From Agelaius tricolor (Eukaryota; Chordata; Aves; Passeriformes; Icteridae), in the NCBI GenBank assembly GCA_023055355.1, contig JALJCS010000002.1:76961001-77025000 (forward strand): a stretch of DNA of 64,000 bases, read 5' to 3'. Position 1 is the first letter of the stretch, and each line of letters opens with the position of its first letter. A model generated the notes under the pieces. It had not been told where the DNA came from and ran no database searches. It was given only the letters and a program-made list of their open reading frames with translations. Below, one piece after another: positions 39,501 to 52,480 of the stretch. The position numbers were made by a program, and so were the translations under genes.

Positions 39501-41269
39501 ATTCAGTGTCATGAAAATCCAACACAGTTCCTACTAAACTCAGTGGTTAATTGCTTCCATCAACTGAAGTAACTAATTTTGAAGTACAATATAATATGGT
39601 ACCAATTTCTTGGTTTGTAAAATAAACCATCTCTTTAGAATATATTCCTACTTTAAGGTTAGATATTCTAGATTCAATCCAGAAATTATATTAAAACCCT
39701 GATCATCTGTTTGTGAAATATTAAAAATACTATTTACAGTGACATCTAAGATTAAAGTTGAATCTCTGACATTTTTTCCATAAATAGCATTAAATGGAAT
39801 AAATCCCTGAATGAATTTATATATTTTGTAAGAATATCCAGAATCATCTGGAGAGCTTTCAAAATAAATGCATCATTTTCAATAAATTAAACAAAACAGG
39901 TATAACTGCCTACTTTAAAAAACAAACAAAAGAAAACCCTTCCATCATATTTCATGTCTACATGTGTCAAAAAATATGATGTCTTTTACTGTAGCTACTT
40001 CACAGATAGGAAGGGTTATATTTGGTTTGATGCCTAAGTATCATGACTCTCTACAGCTGTATTTTAAAAGCTCAAATATTTAATATTTCACATCCAGTAT
40101 ACTAGCATACTTCATGGCAAAATATGTATTTGGTCTATTTTTACAGTTACTTGGCACCATTTCTTTCATCCATGCTGCCTGTCTACAATGGATCAGCTGT
40201 ATTTTTCATTTAAGTTAGATTCCATTCAGTAAGGCTACCTGAAAAATGTGAGTAAACTGTGAAACGGGCACTAGCACATTGTCAGCTCTCTTACAGTCTC
40301 ACTGAGAGGAGCCTAGGGAAGGTGTTATCCTTCTAAATGCAATCTCACTGTTTCCCATCAAATTTTAACTTGCCCTTTAATTCCCATTTAAAACACTGAA
40401 GTTCCACTGGTCCTAATGTGGTAGACACCAAATTAAGAAACTGCTTTGAGTACTCTCATACAATTAAGTAAAACCTAAAATCTCTAACTAGTGTTAATTA
40501 GTAAGCTCTTCCCTGATACTGTGAAGAAAAACATTGTATAATTTTACTTTGATGTAATTATGTGACACTGATAAACAGTCCTACCTAGATTAAATTTAGA
40601 ATCCACAACACAGATAATCCATTTGTAACAGTGTTCTATGAGCATATGAAATATTATTCTATATATTTCCTTAGTATCTATATTTTTCCTTAGTACTATA
40701 TAAATAGGATAAATGCAACATTTCTCACTTAAAAATCAAATCAGGGGAAAACTTGAAATTCTGCTTATTTGTGCTATATTTAATTAAACAGATTTTCATC
40801 CCTTTGTGTTTGCACTAACTGCCTAAAGAATCTGCACCAAATTAATGTATTGATAAATAACTCACCCTTGGGAACATCTGATATTTTTAAGCTATTTTTT
40901 ATGCATTTTCAGAAAGTCTATGTGCTGTAATATCTTAGATATTAAAACAAAGTCTTAGATGGAATCTGGTGAAAAAAAAGGAAAAATCTTGCCATCAGTT
41001 TGAAATGGGTTTGATGTACAGTTGGCTAAATCCAGCTTTTTTCTTGGAGGATAATGGTTGATGATTACTTCTGAATCAGAATGGAAAAAGATCTTTTCAG
41101 AACTCATATCAATGTTAAAAAGATTTTGGTCTGTGAAAGTCAGATTTTGAAAGTATTTTTAGCAACTATGAGGATTTATTAACTCATGTAACCCTTGTTG
41201 CAGATGTATTAGACATATTCATTTCTCATAGGATGTCACTCTAGGTCTCTGTGTAGCTATCCTTCTGTC
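36546..41269. other. AT-rich unique sequence; a short tandem duplication at 38302-38353
   Basis: No gene was recognised. The 33-bp unit beginning TCAATCCCATTAACCATCC at 38302 restarts at 38335 and continues for 19 bp. From about 38590 to 38720 there is a cluster of TAAT/ATTA words typical of homeodomain sites. The rest is very AT-rich. Confidence 0.5.
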
Positions 41270-43020
41270 CTTTATATACTGTCAATCTGCCAATTCCATG
41301 CTGTTGTCCACAGTTTTCTCTGCACTGTTCTCTCAGTCTGTGTTTACCTCGCAGGCAGTATTTTCCACGGGAACATGGGCTATTGCCATTGTTTGGCAAT
41401 TAGATCATGCGCTGCTGTAGATCTTCCTGGCTATGATGGCTGCCCACATTGCTTGAATTCTCCTAACTGTGACAGAGTCTGTCATTTCTCTGATGGGGTC
41501 CAGATGACTTCAGGGGATAAAAATGTTTTTCTAGCTCATCACACTCTGTTTTGTTACCTAGGAAGATGTTCTGCAGGATCCAACACTGCTAGGTAAGGAT
41601 CCTTTTCTGTTTGTTTGCCCTTGTCATCAGTTTCTTGGATGTCTTTCCAAGGGATTATGCATGCCTACTGCTATCCATTATGTTTTCAGATTCCCAGATG
41701 CCACTGAACCACTAGAATTCTTCTGTAATGTGTTGCTCATTTCCTGACTCAATGTCAGATAGGTCAGAAATCTATCTTTAGTTTTTCATGACACATTTTG
41801 CCCTCCGGATAGAGTTTCTACCTGAAATTGTAAATCAATCTTCTGGCATCCAAATATTTCCTAAATATTGATACTATCTTTTCTAGGTCTAGTTGAGAAT
41901 ATTTGAGGCTATATGTCTTCTGTAGTACTTGTACTCTTCTCACTGTTTAAATATATGCACAATAATCTTGCGTACACAGACACTTGTCTGTATTTGTCCA
42001 GCATGGAACATCCATTTTTATTATGTCTGTTCCTAAATCTGCAAGGGCTACCTCTACAGCTCCAACAGTAATTTAGCATATTTTCCTTAAGATCTGTCCA
42101 TCTATTTAGTACCCTTCTTAGCATTTTCCACAAGAAAGGGTATGCTAGCAACCAGATGGGATCAATATCTTGCTTTTCAGAGCTATTCTCTAGGAATCTT
42201 GTTTGTGCCATCTTGCCAACAGTTGTCAGAGGCAAAATACTTTCAATTAGAGGAATTTTACTTATGTTTTATTGACAGTTAACAGAAATTTTTGATTACA
42301 GATTCATGTATTTAAAAAAAAAAAAAGGAAAACACACAATTAAACACTAACATTTTCCTTCCTTCTTCCCAGGCTCACCGGCTTTTTGCTGCCAGTTAAC
42401 ATGATTCCAGTTTTTGAGACATTTTTACACTGCATTAGCCACTAACCAGAAGACTTTGTGTACATATACTGGGGCCAGTGATGCATCTGAACATGTTCCA
42501 AGGCTATTTTCAAGTCCATTACTTCTGCAAACTGACTAGAGCCTCCAGTCCCTTCACAGGTGGCAGCTCCTCCCATGGAGGGATTCCAATTAGCAGCTCA
42601 CCACCTCCTGATCCCTGCAGTAATTTTACAAGATCTATGTGTAAACAAACTCCACTGTTTGCTTACAGCATTAAATTCATGATATGCTGGAGCTTCAATA
42701 GCCTGAGGAATTTGGTTTGCTCACATTGTTGATTTGCTGGCTACAGACTAATAAACTCACCTAGTCCCGATCAGGATCTTGAGCCAGTGGGTAAAGGTGA
42801 GCACATATTTTTGCTACATGGCAGTAGTTGTTCTTCCATCAGTGGGCTTTGAACCCTTGAAGAGAAAGATCAGGGCAGATAGTTTAGGGCATAATCACAG
42901 TGATTGCTCTGTGCCTAGCATTGCAGTGGTATGCAGAATGTCCTCAACAGCAGCACAAACCTCTTACTCCCCAGAAATGTAGTTATTTTTGAATATTTTG
43001 TGGCCTTAGCACTTGAATCC
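41270..43020 (-). pseudogene. Endogenous retrovirus pol relic (RT connection, RNase H, integrase start)
   Basis: Read on the minus strand, conserved retroviral pol landmarks occur in the right order. Near 42969-43000 there is a decayed connection-domain block (NIQK...HFWG). At 42822-42836 there is EEQLL, in a setting like the 'E-x-QLLA' element before RNase H. At 42520-42534 there is QFAEV, preceded by Ser-Ser, as in RNase H. At 42428-42448 there is WLVANAV, then in the same frame a stop and KNWNHVNWQQ (42386-42415). At 41281-41292 there is WQID, as at the start of the integrase catalytic core. These blocks lie in different frames with several stops, so the copy is dead. An A13 run sits at 42314-42326. 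I saw no LTR or env. The class looks ERVL-like, which is an inference. The plus-strand frames at 41375-43179 are shadows. Confidence 0.65.
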
Positions 43021-46000
43021 CAACAGCTTGCCTTGCATTTCTTGAAGAGCTCATTTGCCATAAGCTCTTGCTGCTCTTGTCACAAGCTGCCATTGCCTCC
43101 TGTGCTGGTGTATGGCAGAATTATTACATCTGTGTTTCTGACCAATACTAACGTCACACATAGGCTACCACCTGCTTGACCTGGTCAAAAGCTCAATGCT
43201 ACTTCTCTTCCCTCTCAAAATTACTCCTTTTTTTTTTTTTTGACATTATTATATCAAAGTTTAATCAATTGCCTGTAACTGAGGGTGGGCATATACCAAT
43301 ATGTACCAATGATCAAGGAGGGATTCTTTTTCATTCACCTCTGTGAAAGTATAGTTGAGAAAGGGCAAAACCTACCACACCAGTGGTTCCTGAAACATTT
43401 TTTAAATAACCTATTGCTGTTCTAGTTTCTGAAGAGGTAGAATCTGAATCTTTCCACACTTCCACTTTGCTTTGCTCCAAAGTATTTATTTTTTCCCTAA
43501 TCAAATACTTGTCTTAACTCTGGATCTGGACCCTCAGACAACGCTCTGCCACTATAACTAGCATAACACTAGTTACTTTAGCTACATTAACTTATTATGC
43601 AGGTGAGGACATGTAAGATTGCTAAAGATAAATTGATTTTATTTTTAAGAAAATTCTTATTAATTTATTTACACTATGTGCAGCAAAAAGTCCAGTTGTA
43701 AATAAGCTGCTTTCTTTCTTCCTTCAAAAAAGTATTCTGCCACAGCTGCTGCTCTTCAAAGTCTGATACTATTCTGGCTACAAGCTAACGTGTATGTTTA
43801 ACCTTGGTGCAGACAGAAGAGACCAGTTACCTTCTGTCCCTGTATGCTTTTATGTTGTTGTCTGTTATTACTGTATTTAATGTGCTCTTCCTTAAATATC
43901 AATACTCAGAGATAAGTGTTTTCACTTATAGGATGCTTGCAGAGAGAAACTGAATAACATCTTATGGCCACAATACAGCAGTAACAGGAAGGATGACAAT
44001 ATTATTACAATGAAGAAGTAATTTAGAAGCCTAATTTAGAAACCACTCCTAGGATAGAGGTTGGTGAATGTGAGTCATGATCCCTACGTCTGAAATTTTT
44101 GTTGGTGCTGCCCAAAGTTTTTAGGTTACATTGTACTGTTTAAAGGTTTCTTGTGTCTGGTATTTCAAAATACTTTGCAGAAATTTCAGGAAATATGGGC
44201 AACAGCAATTAACTAATACAGGTATATATGAATTTTTGACAGTTTAAAATGTTAGGGGATCCTTTCTCAATTATTTTGTTCTCTTGTGATATAGACATTG
44301 ATACTTAAAATCAAAGTACATTACTTTGCATCCAGGTGGATATTTATTTGCCCTGATTTTGTATGGGGGAAAAAAGTGACTGGAGATGAACAAGGAGATA
44401 TATGTAGTGCTCTGGCTGCATTTTCTCTATTCTTCCCTTTAATTAGCACTTCACACAAAAATCTGCCAGGCTGATCTGGGAGGTTAGAGCAGAAGTTTCA
44501 CTGATACTTCAGCTATAGCCCTTCCTTGGGAGGGATAGCATTTGGGCCACCTGCTCAAGCAGTCCTTCTCCTCTTGCAAAACTCTGCCTATAGTTATTAT
44601 TAAGGACAGTTCTGCATGACTGCATGTCTTTTACCAGACACACTGTACTCTTTCTTACACACCATGGAAAGACCAGCTTCTGTCTCAATATTTTGTAATA
44701 TACTTCAGGGTACTTGGAATGGAAAAGACAATTATTAAAACCAGATATTATTACATTTTATCATTAGCAAATAGAATAGAGGGAAAAAAAAGGACAAGAT
44801 AAGAATATAGGATGATATAAAAAAGCATTTTGAACTTCCTTATCATCCATTTGTTAAGCTGAGATGTCAAGTTTCAGTCTGTGGAGACACAATTGTCTCA
44901 TTATCAGGTGAGTGCAGACATCATTGTTCTGGTAATTTTTTTTCTTTTTATTACTATTTTGACTAAGTACTATGGGGAAAAGGGAGAAAAACAAACCTTT
45001 TATCTGCTTTACCTTTTACTTTGTTCATAATAATGTACATACTTTAGTGAAAATATAACAGAAACACTAACATTAGTTCCATTTCATTAGTATGACACAG
45101 CTACTTTCTACCTTGAAAAGAAATCTGTATATAAAGTGAAATGAGCATTTCTTTAAACATGAACACACAAAATTCTTTTCAAGGAGAATCACCAAAGTCA
45201 CTTGTCATCCAAAGTGACACAGTCAGTGGATCTAAATCAGAGCAACTTGCTTAGAAATTCAATTTTTTGCATCATTCTGACACTGCTCTACAAGGAGTTT
45301 GGGATAATAATGTTATTTTATAGTGGACTTGAGGCCACTTGAGTATAATGGCCCAAGGATATTCATTGCATAATTCAATAACTGATTAATAAAACTTTAA
45401 ATTTATAGAAAAAAATTGCTACTATTTGTTCCTTTCTTTTGGGAAGTAATAGTAGAGGCCCATCAAGAAAGAAAATAGTGATTATTTTCATTCTTTTATT
45501 CACATTACCTTTAAAGAATCGCCAAACAATTCATACAAGAAAACTGAAAAACGAAGTCAGAGAATATTCCTTTCATGACTTCTAATGACATGAAAATGTG
45601 AATTAGCAAAACTTAAAAGTATTTTGACTGTTGAGATCAGACGTTTTAGCATGCCAAGCAATTCAGACCCCAGTTAAACTGCACTGATAATTATTGTACA
45701 TCATCAGATCAGGGCATGCTGGCGAATCTCAGCCTGTCTTTGTGACTGACTTTACAAAACCTTAGAGGGCTGCATAAGCAAAGGCAACGCTTTGTAAGAT
45801 CTGGACACAGATAATCACATTTTTGAACATCCTCTGTATCTCTCTATGTTAAGGTTTCACCCCACATTTCTTACCTTATTTGTCTGGTTCCTTGTGCCTT
45901 AGACACAAAAAACTGGTCAAAGACATGAGAAACCTTCCATTATTTTGGCAGCAAGAAACTACAGGCGCTTCTGAGGAGCATTAACTACAAGGTATCAAGA

Positions 46001-49000
46001 ATTCTTAAAAGAATATTTTAATCTTTCAGGGTCACCTCATTATAGATACAACTTCCTGAAGAATAATTCTAAAGAAAGGATTTTCTATCTATGCCAATGT
46101 CATTTCTTTCCTTAATTTTCTGAGGGAAAATAATTGGTAAAACAGATGGAGAAAAGGAAGATATTGAAACAAAAAGAAAATATCCCAAAGGAATACTTTA
46201 GCTTATAAATCAACATGTTTCCCTATACTTTTTCATCAAAGGTTTATTTATTGGCTAGTACTTGAGAAAATTTAGGTATACTTTTCAGACAAAGAAAATT
46301 AGCAGATAATCTGATTCAAGCACAAAATAGGACTGCAAACATCCTGTCTATGATTCACTGGATATTAGTCCTGATTTTCTAGAAATACACTATTTAATAA
46401 TCTAACCACCATACATAACAGCACAATTTCAGAATTCCAGAAAATTATATACAATTTAGAGAAGGCCTACATGTCTGGGCTCATCCTCAGAAAGAAAAAA
46501 AATATAGCAATTTATTCTAAATATATTTTATTATAGTTATACCCATAATTATGCCTATGCTTTGGCTTCTTATATAATCTGTGTAGATAGTTTCCTCCAG
46601 AGGTAGTTCAGCATGTTAAGTTAAAGGAGGAACATTTCTCACTGACAAAAAAGAAAGCTGTGAAGATTATAATTTTTTCTACTCCACCTCCTGGCAAGTG
46701 TTAGTAACTCCAAAAAAGAACCCACTAATCCACTTAAAATTGCCTTATAAGAGATATTTGGTAGAAATCCAAGAAAACCTCAATCTTCTAACAGAAAATT
46801 AATAAGATTATACATTATTTCTGCTACTTGGATTCTGATCTTGGTTAGAGTGCTTAAGGTCCTTTTAAAAACATGGTGAAAATAGTATTTCTTCTAAGTT
46901 GCTGAAGGATTAATTTGAAAAGTTTCCATATGCAAATAATAGAGGCTCTGAGTTTACTGAAAGTTCACCAAGTTACTGAGGTGTCCACAGAAGAGGATTT
47001 CGCTTTCCTAAGAGCGAGTATTGCCTTTTGTTGCTGGCATGACACCTTCCTACCAATCCTGCCTTTCAACCATGGGGAATGAACATGTGATTTTAAAGTC
47101 AGGAGCACATAGTTCTTGAGAGATAAGACTTCACATATCATTTAATAGTACTCTTATAATGAACCTAATTTTGAGTTTGTGGGAACACAGTAACAGACAA
47201 AAATTTCATTGTAATAAAGTGTGGGACTTATTTCAGCTATGCTGTACCTGGATCTACAGTACTGGACATGATGGTTTAAGAAATAGCTAAGGTTAAGAGA
47301 ACAACATGTTCACAGCTGGACGTGGAATTTATCTCTTCAAGGTTTTAAATTCAGACCCCTATTATTTCTGAAAGCTTTACAGTTATTATTAGTGAAAACT
47401 TGCTCAGAAGCTGATTTCCAAGAATCAGAAAGGACCAACTGCTTTGTTAGGGCCAGGGGCTGGAGCCCTGACACCAGTATTCACTGCATTAGGTAGAGCA
47501 TATGTCTTTCCTGAAAGATTATTCCATAAAACTTCACTTGGACATTCTGGAGATAAAACCTATCTAGGCTTTTCCAATCTGAGTTTTAATATTTATATTT
47601 TTTTCTTATGTACATACTACGGATAAATCAAAATTTATACACATGCAATGATTTTACAGTTCCAGTACATTTTGGGAAAAATGGGAGAGGTTATGGACTT
47701 ATCTTAACATTTAGCTGGGTAGAAGGAAAAGATGGTTTCATATTCTATTTCCCTTGCTTCCACATGCCTATCAGAAAGCACAGGGAATTCAGCAGCCCTG
47801 GTAAAACAGGGAATCTACGGTGTGCTACAGAGAAGGCTCAAGCAGAATATATTCCCCCCATCCATCTAGTGCAACAGTTGAGACCTTCTAGTTTACAGTT
47901 TCCTCTTTGAATTCCTCCTAGAGCATATATCAATGTTACTGTATCTTTTGGATTAATTCAATGTTTCTACAAAACAACATTTACTCATCATCTTTGACGT
48001 CACATTCCAGTCATTGTAGCAGCATCTCCTTTGGCATCTGGAACATATTTCCATTTAAACTGATTTGCCTATAATTTCATATGCATGTTTATTTCCTTAA
48101 TCCATTTCAGACCTTGCATGTAAGTGTATGTGTGTATAGCAACTGGAGATATCATTAAAGCTTGGTTAATACTAGGATGAAATTTAAAGACAGATTTTAT
48201 TTCTACTTTCACTGCTCAAATTAATTTGCAAGATTAGTTTTATAATGGAACATAGTGCTGGATATTTTGTTTCCTAATAAATGCATGTTACTATTTTTCT
48301 CAGAATAATATTCTAACATAGTCTTTTTGTTAATTTTGTCTTACTTACTTAATACATTTTTTCCTACCCACATGTCCTCTACCTCAAAGACCTAGACCTC
48401 TGAGAGACCTGACTAGTGCCACAGCAACTGAGTAATGTTTCTTCAAATTTCTTTAGCTGCTGTTCCCAGGATTCACAGTTAATGGCAATTTTTCCCTGGA
48501 GCAAAACTCTGTGGATAGGACAATTTTCTTATAATACCAAACAGAATAGCACTTAGACAAAACCACATATAGCCTTTATAAAGTATCCAAATTTAGTTCT
48601 TGTTTTCTCTGTTAAACATCATTCAATCTTTTTCAAACAAACTAGCAACATTTGGTTATGGAAGGTTTTGTTTGGAATTAAATCTGCAACAGAGTTGTCA
48701 GAGCTCCTGAGTCTGAAGGATCTTCAAAGTACTCATAAAGACATAAAAATGATTTCTTTTCATGACTTCGTTTTAAAGTATGACTTTTTGTAGACAACAG
48801 ACAACAGTCATGCAGGGAATTAAAAAAAAAGGTCTCTGATATTCACTTACTTTAGGAGAGTGTATTGGCATTGTTTGCAATGAGCATCAGTTGCTGCTTT
48901 TCTTCTCTAGTTGTGAACAGACCAGCTGATGTATCAATTCTTATGGTGGCAAAGCCTAAAGAAAAGTCTGATTTTCTTGGCATGGCAATAGAGAGCCATA

Positions 49001-49127
49001 TTCTACACGTACATGCTAAAGCATGTAGTGTCTTTTGTGGTAATAAACATCAAAGTAGAAAAATCTAGGTGAAGGATACCAATAGACTGTTTAAAAGCTT
49101 TTGCTAGACTTTGCACTCCAATGAGTA
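43021..49127. other. AT-rich unique sequence; T14 run at 43228-43241
   Basis: No gene was recognised. The first kilobase might contain further decayed pol (the RT fingers and palm would be expected here on the minus strand), but I could not see the motifs. A perfect CRE-like TGACGTCA lies at 47995-48002. The stretch at 45520-45740 has a mixed, conserved-looking base order. Confidence 0.45.
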
Positions 49128-49775
49128 TCACAGAATTACAGAAGCACAGAATAAGCTGAGTTGGAAGGATCAAATCCAGCTCCTGGCCCTGCACAGCTCC
49201 ATCCCCAAGAGTCACACCATGTGCCCAAGAGCTTTGTTCAAACACATGAACTCTGTCAGGCTGGTGCTGTGACCACTTCCCTGGGGAGCCTGTTCCAGTG
49301 CCCAATCACTCTCTGGGGCAAGAACCTTTTACTGATATCCAATCTAAACTTCCCCTGACACAGCTTCATTCTGTTTTCTCAGGTCCTGTCATTGGTCACC
49401 AGAGAGAACAGATCAGTGCCTGCCCCACCTCTTCCCCTCACAAGGAAGCTGCAGACTGCAATGAAGTCTCCCCTCAATTTCCTCCAGGCTGAACAGACCA
49501 AGTGACTTCAGCCTCTCCTCATTCAGCTTCTCCTCAAGACCCTTCATTCTCTTCATTGCCCTCCTCTGGACAGTCTCTAATTGCTTCATGTCTTCTATTG
49601 CTGTACCCCAAACCGCCCCCAGCACTCGAGGTGAGGCTGCCCCAGCTCAGAGCAGAGCAGGACAATCCCCTCCCTTGCCCTGCTGGTGATGCTGTGCCTG
49701 ATGCACCCCAGGACATGGTTGGCCCTCCTGGCTGCCAGAGTACTGCTGACTCACATTCATCTTCCCATCAAGTCT
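49128..49775 (-). mobile_element. CR1 LINE fragment, about 0.65 kb, well preserved
   Basis: The plus strand reads as a long, nearly unbroken antisense CR1: 'cagaattacagaagcacag', 'aagctgagttggaaggatc', 'agagtcacaccatgtgccc', 'ctctgtcaggctggtgctgt', 'gagcctgttccagtgcccaa', 'tctaaacttcccctgacaca', 'gtcctgtcattggtcacca', 'ctccaggctgaacagacca', 'ctcgaggtgaggctgcccc' and 'tgatgcaccccaggacat'. It covers the 3' UTR and the very end of ORF2. It is among the least diverged CR1 copies here. The apparent frames on both strands (49161-49777) are repeat shadows. Confidence 0.95.
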
Positions 49776-50859
49776 GAAATTGCATTGTATTTATCATTTT
49801 TGTACACTTTCTGTATAATACATGGATTAAAATTAGGCTTTCCCTTACCATAGAAACCACTACTCATTTCATCAGATGTGAACCATACATGCTAGAAAGC
49901 TGCAGCAAAGCTCTGAGGAACAAGGTGGGAAATGACCAGAATATTTCTTTAGAAATATTCTTTTTGCTATTCCTTAGAGTCCAAACATTTTTGAAAGAGA
50001 CTCCTAGCTACTCTTCTACCTTTTCTCTGATTCTTTATTTATGTTTTTCTTCTCATACTTTAAGCTTTAGTGTAAACTTCTAAAGCATAGCTTTAGAAGA
50101 CACTGGTAAGTCTTTCTGGCACTTTGCAGATCAAAAAGGGATTTGATGATTTTACTTTTCCAACTTCTTTATGTATGTAAGGGACATTTTAACTAGTAGG
50201 ACATGAAATTATTGTTGAGGATAAAGACTAAAGGTCTTAATATCTCAGATTGAATCACACTAGGTAAATGGAGTCCCTGAAATTCTCTGCTTACAAAATT
50301 GTCCTTCTGACATTTCCCATTCTCCTCATGGAAAAAAGGAATATCTGAGGACCAGTACATCTGTTTACCATTTGTATGCCTGGGATATGAAAACTGAAGA
50401 AGCTGAATGAGTAGTGTTCCCAGTCTGGAGTCAGTCAAACACCCAGTCACTTAAATGGTTCCCTGTGCTTTTCCTTATTCACTAAAATTTTTTTTAATAA
50501 AAATGAAATGTTGTTATTTCAGCTACATTAACAATGTTATTGCCCTCTAGTGGACTTATTTATTTGCAATTGCATAAATTAACCTGAAAAAGTTTTCAGA
50601 AACATATGCTCTGTAACATAGAACAGTGAGTCTGAACCAGAAAATAACTTTGATTGAAAAATATCCCATTAATTACTTTTCAAAAGGTATTTGCTGGGGA
50701 TTATGAAATGCAAATTATATTGGAAGACAGAAAACTTCTTGTATTACATCAAACAATGAAAAAAGTCTGTTGCAATAAAGCTTCAAATATCTATCTGGCA
50801 GTGGCATCAACCAGTCAAGAATGGCATGACTGCCTAAGGCTCAAAAAAATACATCAGGC
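49776..50859. other. AT-rich unique sequence with a small perfect hairpin
   Basis: CTTCTAAAGC at 50077-50086 faces GCTTTAGAAG at 50090-50099 around a 3-nt loop. Nothing else was recognised. Confidence 0.5.
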
Positions 50860-51145
50860 ATGTAGTGACAAGACAAGGGGAAATGGCTTCAAATTAAAAA
50901 ATGGTAGGTTTAGGTTAGATATTAGGAAAAAAAAATCTTTACTGTGAGGGTGGTGAGGCACTGGAACAGGTTGCCCAGAGCAGCTGTAGATGCCCCATCC
51001 CTAGAGGTGTTCCAGGCCAGGCTGGATGGGACTCTGAGAAATCTGGTACAATTAAAGTCCCCCTGTCTGTGATGGGGTATGGGAGGGTTGGAACTGGATG
51101 ATCTTTAAGGTACCTTTTAACCCAAAACATTCTACAGTTCTATGG
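50860..51145 (+). mobile_element. CR1 LINE 3' end
   Basis: Sense CR1 wording runs to the tail: 'agtgacaagacaaggggaa', 'ggtttaggttagatattag', 'tgaggcactggaacaggtt', 'ctagaggtgttccaggccag', 'gaactggatgatctttaagg', and a degenerate ATTCTACAGTTCTATGG end. It is 5'-truncated at about 285 bp. Its orientation is opposite to the copy at 49128. Confidence 0.93.
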
Positions 51146-52079
51146 TGTCAGCTCCTCAGTATGCATTATTCAGTCCCAATAACTCTAAGGCATTATTCAT
51201 ATTCTATTGTAGCTTCAATGCTTGGTTCAATTTCTGAAATTAGTAGCATGTAAAACTGTTTTGGGGACAGAGAGCAAGCCTTGAAAAATGTTCAATCTGA
51301 GAAAAAAGTAAAGGATAAGCAGCACAGAAATGAAACAAAAGAAAATAGTGTCAGAAGAATATCAAAAAATTATCAGGCCATGCATAAAATATAGGAGTTT
51401 TTAAATTACTTTATAAAGATTAAAATTGAAGGTACTGGTCTAATAAAGACAGCTAAGGTGAATAAAGATGTAGATGGATTTTAGAAAGAAACCACATAGG
51501 GAGGTCTAAAAGCATTGTTTAAGGAACCTAACTGGCCATTGCAAACTGTACAGAGCATCAATCTAGATAGCATAGCTAGATCCCTTCACATGTGTCTAAA
51601 TGTGGCCTTTATATATGAAATGAATTGCAATTTGGATGTTTTAACTAACAACAAGAATGAGTATAAAATATGTCTGAATTTTTTATGAAATACTGAGTAT
51701 TAATGGGAGTAAAATACGGCTTCACAAATATCACAAATTTCCATGTTGCAGCATGCATTTCTAACGTTAATATAATTTGGTAATTTAATAATTTTTAAAT
51801 ATCCGGTGGGAGTTGTTTTAATATTTGGAGTCCATCAATAATACTTATTTCACACAATAAGGAGCTACATAAATATTTATTAAATGATGCATAATTTTTC
51901 AAAACCATTTCTTAGCACATAGCAGGCTTGAAAATTTGACTGAGAGAGACCGATTACTGCAAATTCCATTGCTTATGCTTTGAAGTGAATTGGATTACTC
52001 CGGATTTACACAAGGGCCCGGAGTACATTAACAGGCTTTAGCTACCCTAAGCAGCCTCACCTGGATCTTCACCCAGCCA
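51146..52079. other. AT-rich unique sequence; possible old amniote repeat near 51985-52035
   Basis: The part 'gaattggattactccggatt' followed by TACACAAGGGCCCGGAGTAC contains TACTCCGG (51996-52003) facing CCGGAGTA (52018-52025). The wording recalls a dispersed 'GGAGTTACTCC...GATTTACAC' repeat I associate with turtle and crocodile genomes. This is weak evidence. Confidence 0.3.
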
Positions 52080-52480
52080 CTCTTCTTATGGGCTTGGAGG
52101 TTTCATGAAGCTCATGCCAGGACACACAGCCCTGCCCTGCTGTGAAGGTGTCCCCGAGCCCACACCTGCCTCCTGCTGTTCTGGTCCAAGGGAACTACAT
52201 AGACCTGGAACATATGCTGTAGCAGCCTTGTATCCAGCCTTGTCCCTGTCACTCCTGAAGGAATCCCGGTGATCTCCCCAGACTTGACCCATGATCTCAT
52301 CTTATCCGGGACTGCTGATGGATGCTGTTCCTCTCATGGCCCTGCCTTCCTGCAGGAGTGTTGTTCTTTTGTCAGAGCACTACCCTGCCTGTGCTCAGCT
52401 CTTCAACGGACCAGTGAACCATTCTCTTCTGGACTACACCAGAGCCCTTTAAACAAGGGCTTTTGTTGCTCTCTGGAAAA
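52080..52480. other. GC-rich block of unknown identity
   Basis: About 400 bp rich in CCTG, CAGC and TGCC words stand out sharply from the AT-rich surroundings. It is open for up to 122 codons on the plus strand (52269-52637) and about 60-70 codons on the minus strand, with no recognised domain. There are no TG...CA ends with matching flanks and no CR1 wording. A small hairpin AGCCCTT/AAGGGCT lies at 52443-52461. It might be an unfamiliar interspersed repeat, part of an LTR, or an old CpG island. I cannot decide. Confidence 0.5.

Noticed and set aside
41375..41596. Plus-strand Cys/His-rich open frame that looks like a zinc-binding domain
   Set aside because: It is the antisense of the retroviral pol relic, and the Cys spacing fits no zinc finger.
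41909..42235. Minus-strand Cys/His pattern resembling a retroviral zinc knuckle
   Set aside because: Spacing between the second Cys and the His is far too long, and its position between RNase H and integrase is wrong for a nucleocapsid.
47995..48002. Perfect CRE-like TGACGTCA
   Set aside because: A single 8-bp word in 64 kb without a promoter or clustering has too little support as a regulatory site.
49161..49777. Several open frames on both strands
   Set aside because: All fall in the antisense CR1 at 49128-49775. No gene.
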